Shown: positions 35,602 through 45,265, counted from the stretch's first letter. The stretch is 64,000 nucleotides of DNA from Pararhizobium antarcticum (GCF_001885585.1 NZ_LSRP01000024.1:1-64000), one strand, 5' to 3'. Made by a program: numbers and translations. The notes: generated by a model not told the origin, from the sequence alone.

Positions 35602-37170
35602 TTAGTACCAGGCATCCGCCATGCCGGTCTTGCGGCGCGTCATATAGTCGGTCAACGCTTCGTCGATGGCGATATCCAGAGGGGGCGCTTCATATTCGGC
35701 GAGCGTCTTTTTCCAGCGTTTGTTCGCCCGGGTCGCCATGTCGGTCGATCCCCCCTCTTCGCTCCATTTCTCAAAGGATTCGTTGTCCGAGAGGTTCGAA
35801 TCCCAGAAAGCCGTCTGGTAGTTCTTCATGGTGTGATCGCAGCCAAGGAAATGGCTGCCGGGCCCGACCTGCAGGAACGCATCCATGGCCAGCGTGTTGT
35901 CGTCGACGACGACGCCCGCAAGATAGGAATGCAGGGCGCCGCAAAGATCGACGTCCATCATGAATTTTTCGTAGGACATGGCCAGCAACCCATCGAGAAA
36001 GCCGGCCGAGTGCAGGATGAAATTGGCGCCGCAATGCACCGCCGACAGCATCGACATCGTGCCTTCGACCATGGCCTGCCCATCGGGCAGCTTGGAGTTG
36101 GAGAAGTTTCCGGCGCATCGCAGAGGCAATTTCAGGCGGCGAGCCAACTGGCCGATCACCATCGAGCCGATGGCCGGTTCCGGCGTGCCGAAGGTCGGCG
36201 CGCCCGAACGGAGCGACATGGACGACAGGAAATTGCCGAAGATGACAGGCGCACCGCGCCGCTCGAGCTGGGTCAGTGCGCAACCGGCCAGCGTCTCGGC
36301 ATAGGATTGCGCAATCGCGCCGGCATTGGTGACCGGCCCCATGGCGCCGCCAAGGATGAACGGCACGATCACCGCCGCCTGGTTGGCGCGCGCATAGGCC
36401 CGGAGCGACTTCGTCATCGTCCCGTCCCAGACGAGCGGCGAGTTGACGTTGACATTGCCAAGGATGACGCAGTTCCGGTCGACGAAGTCGCGGCCAAAGA
36501 CGATGCGCGCCATGTCGATCGAATCCTCGGCACGCTCCTCCGCCGTGATCGACCCCATGAAGGCCCGATCGGAGTATTTGATATGGCTATAGACCATGTC
36601 GAGATGGCGTTTGTTGACCGGCACGTCGACCGGCTCGCAGATCGTGCCGCCGGAATGGTGCAGATAGGGGCTCGACTGGGCCAGTTTGATGAAATTGCGG
36701 AAATCCTCCAGCGTGCCGTAGCGCCGGCCCTTGTCGATATCCATGACGAAGGGCGAACCATAGGCCGGCGAAAACACGACGTTGCTGCCGCCGATCTCGA
36801 CATTGTGCCTGGGGTTGCGGGCATGCTGGGTGAATTGCTGCGGCGCCGTCGAAACGATCTCGTTGAGCATGCCGGGCTCGAAACGCACAAGCACGCCATC
36901 GACTTTCGCGCCTGCCTGCCTCCAATAGTCGAGACAGACGGGATCGTCGCGGAACTCTATGCCGACCTCCGCCAGAATCCGATCGGCAACGCGCTCGATC
37001 TTCTGCAGGTTTTCCTCATTGAGAATATCATAGGGGGGAATGTTGCGGGCGATATAGGGTACGCCAATGATCTTTGCCGATCCATCGCGTCGCGCCGGCC
37101 GCGATCCGCGTGTCCTTCGGCCGGTGTCCGCCTCCGGTACCGCAATCGTTTCCATCGCCATGTCTACCAT
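35602..37170 (-). CDS. MttB family (trimethylamine/betaine) methyltransferase, non-pyrrolysine type
   Basis: 522 residues. TIM-barrel corrinoid-dependent methyltransferase family COG5598: IPPYDILNEENLQKIERVAD, FVMDIDKGRRYGTLEDFRNF, CEPVDVPVNKRHLDM, PVIFGNFLSSMSLRSGAPTF and LLAMSYEKFMMDVDLCG. There is no in-frame TAG, so it is a pyrrolysine-free member, whose characterised relatives demethylate glycine betaine or related quaternary amines. GGGGAGG precedes the ATG at 37170. No corrinoid protein or methyltransferase partner lies nearby. It is divergent from a LysR gene. Confidence 0.88.
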   Translation of the reverse strand: MVDMAMETIAVPEADTGRRTRGSRPARRDGSAKIIGVPYIARNIPPYDILNEENLQKIERVADRILAEVGIEFRDDPVCLDYWRQAGAKVDGVLVRFEPGMLNEIVSTAPQQFTQHARNPRHNVEIGGSNVVFSPAYGSPFVMDIDKGRRYGTLEDFRNFIKLAQSSPYLHHSGGTICEPVDVPVNKRHLDMVYSHIKYSDRAFMGSITAEERAEDSIDMARIVFGRDFVDRNCVILGNVNVNSPLVWDGTMTKSLRAYARANQAAVIVPFILGGAMGPVTNAGAIAQSYAETLAGCALTQLERRGAPVIFGNFLSSMSLRSGAPTFGTPEPAIGSMVIGQLARRLKLPLRCAGNFSNSKLPDGQAMVEGTMSMLSAVHCGANFILHSAGFLDGLLAMSYEKFMMDVDLCGALHSYLAGVVVDDNTLAMDAFLQVGPGSHFLGCDHTMKNYQTAFWDSNLSDNESFEKWSEEGGSTDMATRANKRWKKTLAEYEAPPLDIAIDEALTDYMTRRKTGMADAWY

Positions 37171-37276
37171 TGCCACGCCTCCCCTTGCCTTCTCTCCCAT
37201 TGCATATCTGCCATGATTGAAACCGATGGTATTTTGCAACAGCTGCTTTGTAACGCTGGAAAAATCAGAGACATGC

Positions 37277-37282
37277 TATAAT
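37277..37282 (+). promoter_or_regulatory. consensus -10 box directly before the LysR start
   Basis: TATAAT at 37277-37282, only 8 nt before the LysR ATG at 37291. The start site would fall at 37289-37291, giving a leaderless or nearly leaderless mRNA. No good -35 is present; TTGTAA lies too far upstream. Confidence 0.5.
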
Positions 37283-37290
37283 CTGGCCTT

Positions 37291-38211
37291 ATGCAAACGC
37301 TTCGCCGCCTCCTGCCCTCCGCCTCCAGCCTTGTTGTCTTCGAGGCGGCTGGCCGGCACCAGAATTTCACCCGTGCCGCCAATGAACTCGGCATGACCCA
37401 GGCTGCCGTTTCCTATGCCGTTCGCGGACTGGAAGACCAGCTTGGCGTGCCGCTCTTCCATCGCGTCCACCGGGCGGTCGAACTCACGGAAGCCGGCGAA
37501 AAATTCCATGCCGACGTCTCGATCGGCCTCGCCCGCATCCAGAAATCGGCGGAGGACATCCGCGCCAAGGGCCGCGAGTCCAATGTGACATTGGCCGCGT
37601 CCACCGCCTTTGCCTCGATGTGGATGCTGCCCCGACTGACCCGGCTGCGTCAGGACCTGCCGGAGATCGACCTGCGGATCCAGACCAGCGTGCGCGATCT
37701 CGACCTCGACGAGGAACCGATACCGCTGGGCGTGCGTGGCGGCGATCCGGCCAATTGGCCGCAATATCATGCTGCCCTGCTTGCACCGGAGGTGATCAGC
37801 GCGGTCGCCAGCCCCGCCTTCATCGAGGCGAACGGCATGCCGCAAAGTCCTGACGAGTTGATGCGTTACCGGCTGATCCATCTGGAAGAACCGGTGCGAC
37901 AGGCCTGCGACTGGCCCGAATGGTTCGCCAGCGCCGGACTGACCTATCCCGCGCAATCAAGGCGCCTGGCGATCAATGATTATGTGCTGGTGGTGCAGGC
38001 CGTTCTGGCGGGAGACGGCATTGCGCTGGGCTGGCAACACCTGACCGAACGACAGGTCGGATCCGGCGCACTCGTCCCGGTCGGCGGCCATGTGCTTGAT
38101 ACGGGGCTTGCCTTCTACGTGGTCTGGCCACGCTCGCGCGAACTCACCATGCAGGCGCGGCGGGTGCGCGACTGGCTGCTGGAAGAGGGACGCAAAACGC
38201 GGGAGGGCTGA
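37291..38211 (+). CDS. LysR-family (GcvA-type) transcriptional regulator
   Basis: 306 residues. The N-terminal HTH (LVVFEAAGRHQNFTRAANEL, MTQAAVSYAVRGLEDQLGVP) and a C-terminal substrate domain similar to GcvA (DLDLDEEPIPLGVRGGD, AINDYVLVVQAVLAGDGIAL). It is divergent from the MttB gene over about 120 bp and probably regulates it. No ribosome binding site precedes the ATG. Confidence 0.92.
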   Translation: MQTLRRLLPSASSLVVFEAAGRHQNFTRAANELGMTQAAVSYAVRGLEDQLGVPLFHRVHRAVELTEAGEKFHADVSIGLARIQKSAEDIRAKGRESNVTLAASTAFASMWMLPRLTRLRQDLPEIDLRIQTSVRDLDLDEEPIPLGVRGGDPANWPQYHAALLAPEVISAVASPAFIEANGMPQSPDELMRYRLIHLEEPVRQACDWPEWFASAGLTYPAQSRRLAINDYVLVVQAVLAGDGIALGWQHLTERQVGSGALVPVGGHVLDTGLAFYVVWPRSRELTMQARRVRDWLLEEGRKTREG

Positions 38212-38221
38212 GGCAGGCCGT

Positions 38222-39583
38222 CTATCCGCCGGCAGCGGAACCCGGCTCTCTCGTCGCGTATTTGGTCGCGAGATAACGCATGGTGGCGACGGCATCGACC
38301 GGCTTTCCGTAGAAATAGCCCTGCCCCATGCCGCATCCGAGCGCCTTCAGCTTCAGCGCCTCGGAGACATCCTCGATGCCTTCGGCCACGACTTCCAGAT
38401 CCAGCCCGTCGCACATGGCAACAATCGCCTTGACGATATGTTCGGAGGAGCGGTCGTGCGAAATGCGCGATACGAAGGCGCGATCGACCTTGACCTTGTC
38501 GAAGGAGAAATCGCGCAGACGCCCGAGGCTGGACTGGCCGGTGCCAAAGTCATCGAGGGAAATGCGCACCCCGGCGGCCCGCAGCTCGGTGACGATCTTC
38601 TGCGCCACGTCCTCATCCGTCATCACGGCCGTCTCGGTGATTTCCAGCTCCAGACGTCGGGGATCGAGCCCGGCGCGGCCGATGATCGAAAGCACATTGG
38701 CGCTGGTGGATGGATCCATCAATTGGGCCGAGGACAGGTTGAAGGAGAGGAAAAGCTCCTTCGGCCAGGCGAGGGCTGCTTCCGCTGCCTTGCGCAGCAG
38801 TGCTTCCGACAGCGTATCGATAAAACCGCGTTCCTCGGCCAGCGGAACGAAAACGGCCGGCGAGACATAGCCGAGATCGGCATCGCACCAGCGTGCCAGA
38901 GCCTCGAAGCCGACGACGCTGTCATCCTTGAGATTGACGATCGGCTGGAAATGCACATCGACCTCGTCGGCGATGATGGCATTGCGCAGCGCCTGCTCCA
39001 GCTGCGTTGCCCGCTTCATCTCCTGGGCGATTTCGCGCGAATAGACGGTGATCTGGCCACGGCCTCGGCGCTTGGAACGATAGAGTGCGGTGTCGGCGCT
39101 TTTCAGGAGGTCGCCGAAGTCCTCGCCGGCAAACGGGTAAACGGCAAAACCGAAGGAGGCCGAGAGACGGACAGTGCGCTCGCCCAGATCAAAGGGCGCG
39201 GACAGCACTTCCTTCAGCAGGGCGCCGATCTTTTCCGCCGCCTTGCGCTCAAACACCAGCGGCAGAACGAAAGCGAACTCGTCGCCGCCATGGCGGATGA
39301 CGGTTGCCCCGTCGGGAACACAGGCCAGCAGCCGGCTGGCAACCTGGCACAGGATGGCATCGCCCGCTTCGGGACCGAAAAGGTCGTTGATCGGCTTGAA
39401 GCCGTCGAGATTGGCAAGGCCGATGGTGAAGGGTGCGGGGTCGTTGGCCCGTTCGGCCGCAATCTCGCGCACCTTGTCGCGCAGCGTATAGGAATTGCCA
39501 AGACCGGTCAGCGGATCCGTGTAGGCCATGGCCTGGAGATCGCTCCGGCTAAGGTGCTGAGACGGCGTGTCAGCAGTGTTCAT
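38222..39583 (-). CDS. GGDEF-EAL protein, predicted c-di-GMP phosphodiesterase
   Basis: 453 residues, no membrane segment. GGDEF domain about 20-180: GGDEF at 99-103 is intact, but the first metal-binding Asp of the DxDxFK motif is Asn (NLDGFK, 59-64), and no RxxD inhibition site is at the expected place. EAL domain about 200-440: EAL at 227-229, NLSSAQL, LELEITET, DDFGTGQSS, KVDRAFV and AEGIED are all present. This predicts an active phosphodiesterase with a GGDEF domain that is at best regulatory. I chose the ATG at 39583. It lies 156 bp downstream of the PAS-receiver gene in the same direction. Confidence 0.92.
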   Translation of the reverse strand: MNTADTPSQHLSRSDLQAMAYTDPLTGLGNSYTLRDKVREIAAERANDPAPFTIGLANLDGFKPINDLFGPEAGDAILCQVASRLLACVPDGATVIRHGGDEFAFVLPLVFERKAAEKIGALLKEVLSAPFDLGERTVRLSASFGFAVYPFAGEDFGDLLKSADTALYRSKRRGRGQITVYSREIAQEMKRATQLEQALRNAIIADEVDVHFQPIVNLKDDSVVGFEALARWCDADLGYVSPAVFVPLAEERGFIDTLSEALLRKAAEAALAWPKELFLSFNLSSAQLMDPSTSANVLSIIGRAGLDPRRLELEITETAVMTDEDVAQKIVTELRAAGVRISLDDFGTGQSSLGRLRDFSFDKVKVDRAFVSRISHDRSSEHIVKAIVAMCDGLDLEVVAEGIEDVSEALKLKALGCGMGQGYFYGKPVDAVATMRYLATKYATREPGSAAGG

Positions 39584-39739
39584 AACGCATTCCCGCATTG
39601 GACCTGAGTGGGTCTTTTCGGTTTCACGATGCACATCCGGTGGTTAACATTTCAACAGCGATGTCTCCCCATATCCGGTAGTGGCATCCCCAGTTCTTGG
39701 GGTTGACACTGCGCGCCAACGGCATGCCCTCTCGTCATG

Positions 39740-41479
39740 TCAGGCCTGAACGGCCGGTCGCTCCTGCTTTTCCGGCACGAAGGCCCGATAGACCGCCTCG
39801 ATCATGTCGGGGCTGATCGGCTTGGTGATGTGATCGTCCATCCCGGCAGCCAGGCTGCGTTCGATGTCTATGTCCAGAGCCTGTGCCGTCACGGCGATGA
39901 TCGGCGTGCGGGTGCCGGAGGACTTTTCGGCCTCGCGGATCGCACGGGCGGCGTCAAAGCCGTTCATCACCGGCATGGCCACGTCCATCAGGATCAGGTT
40001 CGGTTTGCACTGCTGCCACAGCGTCACAGCCTCCTCGCCATTGGCGGCGATGCGATAGGAGATGCCCAGTCCCTCAAGGATCTGGGCGAAGACGAACTGG
40101 TTGATCTCGTTGTCCTCGGCGACGACGACCTCGACATCGGAATGACTTCTTTCAAGGGGCATTTCCGGCGCGACCACGATATCCCAGTCTTCGGGCACGA
40201 GCGGCATGACCTCTGTTGCTTCAGCGGCGATCTCGCCGATGCGCAGGATATCGGTGTGGAGCTGCGCCTCCGTCCAGTCCGTCGGCAGCAGCAATGACGG
40301 CAATGTCTCCCAGCCGGCCGCGATGTCCTTCGCGTCCTTCATCCCGGCATCGATCAGCAGGAGATCGACGCTCAGGCCGGCAGAAGCGACGGCTTTCCGC
40401 ATCTGCGCGAGTTCGCTGAGGTTCGATATGGCGCCGGCATCGAATTGCCATTCGCGCAGCTTTGACAGGATCCGCTGTTCGAGATTGGGATCGGACGTCG
40501 CCACCAGCACGTGGCGCAGGGGCTGCGGCATGGCGTCGAGGATCGGGCCCGGTTCGACCAAATGCTGCATGTCGAGTGCCCGGAACGGATCATAGCAGTT
40601 CTGACCCGGCTCGAAGAGGTCGTAATCCTTGACCTTGAAGCCGACCTTGCGCGACGGCGCGTTTTCGGAGTCATCGTTCCCGACCACGACATCCGTGACA
40701 TCGCTCATACAGGTCACGACCAGATGCTTGCCGGCTTCGCCGACCCGGTATTTGTGCGTGACCACCCAGAGGTCTTCGCCATCGGCGCGAACGAGCTGTT
40801 CCGGCAGGGAATAACTGACACCGGTCTCCAGAACCGCGCGATCGCTGCGTTCGAATTTCTCGGCAAATTCAGGCTCCAGCAGATCCCAGACGGAGCGTCC
40901 GAGGATCGCCTCGGCGGTCATCCCGTGGATCGCGCAGAAGGCCTTGTTGACGGCGATATAGTTCAGGTTCCGATCCTTGACGCACATTGGATTGGGCATC
41001 GAGTCGAGAATACCCTCGGTCAGCTCCACCCGTTCGAGATCGGTCTGAATCTGCTCTTCGCGCTTCTTCTGGTCGGAGATGTCGCTGATTGCAACGAAAC
41101 ACAGGCCGCTGGAGATCCGGCGCTTGCGCACGCTGATCCAGCGCTGGCGACCGATGCGCTCGATGGTTTCGTAGCGCTCGCGCCAGTGAAAGGAAATATG
41201 CTCTGAAATCCACTCGTCGCGATTGGAGCGCCGGCGGCTTCGCTCGGGCACGGTGCCGTTGCGCACGCCCGAATCAAACACAGCCCCGAGAAAATCGCGA
41301 ATGCGGGTGCCGGGCTGAAGCAGGGATGCGGAAATCGGATAGAACTGAAGCAGGTGTCGGCTGGCGAAAACGATCTCGTCATTCTTGTCGCAGACAAGAA
41401 TAGCAAGGCCCAACGCGTCGGAAGCCGCGTCCAAAACCGTTTTCTGGATGTTCGCGCCAGTCAGCGCTACATCGCTCAT
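39740..41479 (-). CDS. PAS-PAS-pseudoreceiver-receiver protein without kinase domain
   Basis: 579 residues. PAS1 about 13-135 (AILVCDKNDEIVFASRHLLQ), PAS2 about 150-270 (ILDSMPNPMCVKDRNLNYIA), a receiver-like degenerate domain about 330-440 (DLLLIDAGMKDAKDI), and a complete C-terminal receiver about 460-570 with VVVAEDNEINQFVF, phospho-acceptor Asp in LILMDVAMPVMNG, and a conserved Lys in DDHITKPIS. The HisKA and HATPase domains that normally link PAS to receiver in hybrid kinases are absent. The DHITKPIS-type receiver is of the kind found in hybrid kinases. I chose the ATG at 41479. Confidence 0.9.
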   Translation of the reverse strand: MSDVALTGANIQKTVLDAASDALGLAILVCDKNDEIVFASRHLLQFYPISASLLQPGTRIRDFLGAVFDSGVRNGTVPERSRRRSNRDEWISEHISFHWRERYETIERIGRQRWISVRKRRISSGLCFVAISDISDQKKREEQIQTDLERVELTEGILDSMPNPMCVKDRNLNYIAVNKAFCAIHGMTAEAILGRSVWDLLEPEFAEKFERSDRAVLETGVSYSLPEQLVRADGEDLWVVTHKYRVGEAGKHLVVTCMSDVTDVVVGNDDSENAPSRKVGFKVKDYDLFEPGQNCYDPFRALDMQHLVEPGPILDAMPQPLRHVLVATSDPNLEQRILSKLREWQFDAGAISNLSELAQMRKAVASAGLSVDLLLIDAGMKDAKDIAAGWETLPSLLLPTDWTEAQLHTDILRIGEIAAEATEVMPLVPEDWDIVVAPEMPLERSHSDVEVVVAEDNEINQFVFAQILEGLGISYRIAANGEEAVTLWQQCKPNLILMDVAMPVMNGFDAARAIREAEKSSGTRTPIIAVTAQALDIDIERSLAAGMDDHITKPISPDMIEAVYRAFVPEKQERPAVQA

Positions 41480-41650
41480 ACCATAACCCTCATATCGCCC
41501 CGGGGCGCTGTTTTCTGGAAAAACATGCTGGTCGTGTCGCCGAAACGGCACCTTTCGGGGTTATCGATCGACGACGGCCAGCTGCGTCATCCTTCCCAAA
41601 AGACAAAACCCGTTCTCATTCAGGTTCTTAAGGAACGTCGCAGTTTAGTG

Positions 41651-41665
41651 TTAAAGGCTGATTAA
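41651..41665. promoter_or_regulatory. perfect CtrA binding box TTAA-N7-TTAA
   Basis: TTAA at 41651-41654, seven bases (AGGCTGA), TTAA at 41662-41665, the exact CtrA consensus of alphaproteobacteria. It lies 172 bp upstream of the PAS-receiver start and 121 bp upstream of mutL, in a 306-bp gene-free stretch that also holds the small hairpin GCCACC-ggt-GGTGGC at 41683-41697. Confidence 0.7.
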
Positions 41666-41785
41666 ATTTCTGTGGCATTGTTGCCACCGGTGGTGGCTGC
41701 AGCGTGTCGCCAAGGGGCATGAGAGAAGCGGGGATAGACGCCGCTAACGGCTTTTCATGAAGCCGCGAATCCCGGACAATGTGCC

Positions 41786-43588
41786 ATGCCCATCAAGCAA
41801 CTCTCCGAAACGCTCATCAACCAGATCGCCGCTGGCGAAGTCATCGAACGCCCCGCCAGTGCGGCGAAGGAATTGATCGAGAACGCGCTCGATGCGCATG
41901 CGACACGCATCGAGATTGCCACCGCCGGCGGCGGCAAGACGCTGCTGCGGGTCACCGACAACGGCTCCGGCATGGGTCCGGACGACCTCGAACTGGCTGT
42001 CCGACGGCATTGCACCTCGAAGCTCGACGGCAGCCTGTTCGATATCCGCACGTTGGGTTTCCGCGGCGAAGCGCTGCCGTCGATCGGCTCCGTCGCGCGA
42101 TTGACGATTTCCAGTCGGCCGGCCGGTGCCGGACATGGCGCGGAAATCAGTGTCGAAGGCGGCAAGGTCCGACCGGTGCGCCCGGTGGCCGCCAATCAGG
42201 GAACCACGGTCGAGGTGCGCGACCTGTTCTTCGCGACGCCGGCACGGCTGAACTTCATGAAGTCGGAACGCGCCGAAGCTTCGGCGATCTCCGACGTCGT
42301 CCGGCGCATGGCGATCGCCTTTCCGCAGGTGCGGTTCGTGCTGTCCGGATCGGATCGCACGACGCTGGAATTTGCAGCGACCGGCGATGACCGGCTGGCG
42401 CGGATCGCGCAGGTGCTGGGCAAGGACTTTCGCGACAACGCAATCGAGATCGACGCTGCGCGTGAGGGCGTGCGACTGACCGGCTTTGCCGGTGTGCCGA
42501 CCTTCAACCGCGGCAACTCGCTGCAACAATATGCCTTCGTCAACGGCCGTCCGGTGCAGGACAAGCTGATCTGGTCGGCTTTGCGCGCGGCCTATGCCGA
42601 AACAATCCCGCAGGGGCGTTATCCGGTTGCCGTGCTTTCGATCGACATCGACCCGGAACTGGTCGACGTCAACGTGCATCCGGCAAAATCCGACGTGCGC
42701 TTTCGCGATCCGGGTCTGGTGCGCGGCCTGATCATCGGTGCGATCCGCCAGGCCATGGCGCAGGAGGGCGACCGCGCCTCGACCACCGGCGCCAGCGGCC
42801 TGATGCGGGCCTTTCGCCCGGAACCGGCGCGCTATTCAACGCCCCCCTGGAGCGCCGAGACGTCGCCCTACCGGCCAATGAACTTTTCGACAGCGGCAAC
42901 CGGCTTTGCCGAGGCGCGGCAGGCCGCCTTCACGGAGATGGCAACACCGTCTGCCCGGGCAGCAATGGCAGAGACGCCTGGGGCTGCGGCGATGACGGAG
43001 CCCGTTCAGCATCCGCTGGGGGCTGCACGGGCACAGTTGCACGAAAACTATATCGTCGCCCAGACACAGGACGGCCTCGTCATCGTCGACCAGCATGCCG
43101 CGCATGAGCGCCTGGTGTTCGAGACCCTGCGCAAGGGTTTGAATGACAGGCCCGTTCCAGCCCAGGCGCTGCTCATTCCCGAAATCGTCGATCTGGCCGA
43201 GGATGACTGCGACCGTCTGATTGGCCATGCTGCGGATTTTTCGAGACTGGGGCTCGGCATCGAACGGTTCGGACCCGGCGCGATCGCGGTGCGCGAAACG
43301 CCGGCGATGCTCGGCGAGATCGATGCGGCGGGCCTTGTCCGGCAACTGGCCGACGAACTGGCCGAGTGGGATACCGCAAACGGGCTTGCCGGCCGCCTCG
43401 ATTATCTGGCGGCAACCATGGCCTGCCATGGGTCGGTGCGCTCCGGCCGGCGGCTGCGCCCGGAAGAGATGAACGCGCTTTTGCGGCAGATGGAGGCGAC
43501 GCCGGGCTCCGGCCAGTGCAATCACGGGCGGCCAACCTATATCGAGATCAAGCTTGCGGATATTGAGCGGCTGTTCGGCCGCAGTTGA
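41786..43588 (+). CDS. mutL: DNA mismatch repair protein MutL
   Basis: 600 residues. GHKL ATPase N-terminus: [58 protein letters not shown]. The C-terminal endonuclease motif [12 protein letters not shown] matches DQHA-x2-E-x4-E, with [12 protein letters not shown] and CNHGRPT also present, so this is a nicking MutL as expected where MutH is absent. MutL coordinates strand removal after MutS recognises a mismatch. Confidence 0.97.
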   Translation: MPIKQLSETLINQIAAGEVIERPASAAKELIENALDAHATRIEIATAGGGKTLLRVTDNGSGMGPDDLELAVRRHCTSKLDGSLFDIRTLGFRGEALPSIGSVARLTISSRPAGAGHGAEISVEGGKVRPVRPVAANQGTTVEVRDLFFATPARLNFMKSERAEASAISDVVRRMAIAFPQVRFVLSGSDRTTLEFAATGDDRLARIAQVLGKDFRDNAIEIDAAREGVRLTGFAGVPTFNRGNSLQQYAFVNGRPVQDKLIWSALRAAYAETIPQGRYPVAVLSIDIDPELVDVNVHPAKSDVRFRDPGLVRGLIIGAIRQAMAQEGDRASTTGASGLMRAFRPEPARYSTPPWSAETSPYRPMNFSTAATGFAEARQAAFTEMATPSARAAMAETPGAAAMTEPVQHPLGAARAQLHENYIVAQTQDGLVIVDQHAAHERLVFETLRKGLNDRPVPAQALLIPEIVDLAEDDCDRLIGHAADFSRLGLGIERFGPGAIAVRETPAMLGEIDAAGLVRQLADELAEWDTANGLAGRLDYLAATMACHGSVRSGRRLRPEEMNALLRQMEATPGSGQCNHGRPTYIEIKLADIERLFGRS

Positions 43589-43698
43589 GTTTCGGATCAA
43601 GGCCTCGGGACGGAGGCTCTTCGATTGCGCTGGAAATTTCCGTCCTGACGCGCTATGCGGTTTTTCGGGAGCAGGTGGACAGAATGCGGGGACGACGA

Positions 43699-43932
43699 AT
43701 GATGAACCGGTTTGAAGGCAGCGGCAATCGCGAGGCGAAGATCCGCTATCTCGATGGCGATTTCCAGATCGTCTTGCCCGGCTCGCATGTCACCTGCGCA
43801 ACGAGCGGCAAGCTCATCCCGCTTGACGAGCTGCGCTACTGGAGCGTGGCCCGTCAGGAACCTTATGCCGATGCCGAAGCCTCCTTCGAAGGCGACAAAC
43901 GAGCGGGCATCCTGCCGAACCAGCGGCGGTAA
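43699..43932 (+). CDS. DUF2093 domain protein
   Basis: 77 residues: MNRFEGSGNREAKIRYLDGD, VLPGSHVTCATSGKLIPLDE, LRYWSVARQEPYADAEAS. This small conserved alphaproteobacterial family of unknown function is usually beside lpxK and mutL, as here. Two adjacent ATGs (43699, 43702) follow GGGGACGACGA. It is convergent with lpxK with a 15-bp gap. Confidence 0.92.
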   Translation: MMNRFEGSGNREAKIRYLDGDFQIVLPGSHVTCATSGKLIPLDELRYWSVARQEPYADAEASFEGDKRAGILPNQRR

Positions 43933-43947
43933 GGCTTACACCAGGAA

Positions 43948-44979
43948 TTACGAGGCTTTCAGCCGACGTGCCCGCGCAGCGAGGATCGTCGCCTCGATGA
44001 TCTTGCGGGGTGATGTCGGGTCGTCAAAGCGGATTTCCACCTCGATCACCCGGCTCTTCGCAAGCAGTTCGGCCGCACGGCCATGATCTGCCTCCAGCCG
44101 CACCCTGTCCTTTGCCGTCGTCACCAATGCCAGCCCCTTTGCGGCGGCATGATCGAGCAGGTCGGCAATCTCATCCTCCGAAAAATGGTGGTGATCCGGA
44201 AAACTGCGTGTCGCCATAATCGAGGCGCCGGTTTCGCGAACCGTGCGGAAGAACTTCTCCGGATCGGCAATGCCGCACCAGGCGAGCACCGGGACATCCC
44301 TGAGGCTGCCGTCATCCAGAGCCTCGACATTGGCCGCATAGATCTGCCGTCCGGCCCGCGCGGCGCGGCGCACCAGCGCATCGGCGCGGTCGCCATCGCC
44401 GATTTTCAAGAGTGCCGAGGCATGACGGATCTGCTGGGGGATCGGCGCCCGCACCGGGCCTGACGGGATCAGGTGGCCATTGCCGACGCCGCGGCGGCTG
44501 TCGATCACCAGCAGGGCGAAATCGAACGTCAGTCGCGCACTCTGGAAACCATCATCCATGATGATCAGGTCCGCGCCTTCGGCGACCAGCCGGCGTGCGC
44601 CCTCGACGCGCTTGCGGCAGATGACGGTCAGTGCCTCGCGCGCCAGAAGCAGCGGTTCATCGCCGACATCGCGGGCCCGGTGATGGGCCAGGTCGACGAC
44701 GGTCGTCACATCGAGCGATCCGCCATAACCGCGGCTGAGAAAGCCGGGCTTCAACCCTCTGGCGACAGCGGCGCGCGCAAGGGCAATCGCGGTCGGCGTC
44801 TTGCCGGCACCGCCGACGGTGAAATTGCCGACGCAGAGCACCGGAACCTCGATCGACACGCGTCTGGCCCGGTCCATCCGGCGCCCGGATATGCGTCCGT
44901 AAACCCATGAGAAAGGCGAGAGCGCATAGGCGCGCCAGTCTGCTTTGGTCCACCAGAACGGCGGGGCATCCGAAACCAT
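43948..44979 (-). CDS. lpxK: tetraacyldisaccharide 4'-kinase
   Basis: 343 residues. Membrane-associated P-loop kinase that phosphorylates the lipid A disaccharide. [20 protein letters not shown] is the P-loop region, then [42 protein letters not shown], and [13 protein letters not shown] chose the ATG at 44979. The next gene of the usual Kdo/lipid A cluster, waaA, is 3 kb away, separated by a flagellin and small genes. Confidence 0.96.
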   Translation of the reverse strand: MVSDAPPFWWTKADWRAYALSPFSWVYGRISGRRMDRARRVSIEVPVLCVGNFTVGGAGKTPTAIALARAAVARGLKPGFLSRGYGGSLDVTTVVDLAHHRARDVGDEPLLLAREALTVICRKRVEGARRLVAEGADLIIMDDGFQSARLTFDFALLVIDSRRGVGNGHLIPSGPVRAPIPQQIRHASALLKIGDGDRADALVRRAARAGRQIYAANVEALDDGSLRDVPVLAWCGIADPEKFFRTVRETGASIMATRSFPDHHHFSEDEIADLLDHAAAKGLALVTTAKDRVRLEADHGRAAELLAKSRVIEVEIRFDDPTSPRKIIEATILAARARRLKAS

Positions 44980-45233
44980 TCGCTCTTCCGTCGCCTTCCC
45001 GGCCCTGTCTGCACGCCGTCTACCGGTCGCGCAAAAAATAAAACATTCTTTCTTTTCAACGGCGCCAGCACCGTCAAACCCATCAGGGAACCAGCGCCAC
45101 AAAACGTCAGATCGCCGGGAATTGCAAGCGTTACGGCCGATTTGACCCGTGCGATGCGATGCCGCGCAAACGCGGAAGCGCAGGTGCCAATCCTCCCAAA
45201 AGGCCAGCGCCGGGCGTTGCGATATACCGAGTT

Positions 45234-45265
45234 TTAACCAATCTCGACGAGTGTCGATTAACCAA
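45234..45265 (+). promoter_or_regulatory. direct TTAACCAA repeats upstream of the flagellin gene
   Basis: TTAACCAA at 45234-45241 and again at 45258-45265, 24 bp apart (about two helical turns), with the dyad TCGAC-gag-TGTCGA between them. The second copy ends 45 bp before the flagellin ATG. They could be sites for a flagellar activator; the half-site TTAACCA also resembles a CtrA half-site. The whole gap between lpxK and the flagellin (44980-45310) holds no other gene. Confidence 0.45.

Noticed and set aside
35791-35806. GGTTCGAATCC, a tRNA T-loop-like sequence
   Set aside because: It lies inside the MttB-family coding frame, and no acceptor or anticodon stem can be folded around it.
37236-37256. 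Classical LysR T-N11-A operator in the mttB-lysR gap
   Set aside because: TTGCAA and TTGTAA flank CAGCTG, but the symmetry is poor and no single T-N11-A box stands out.
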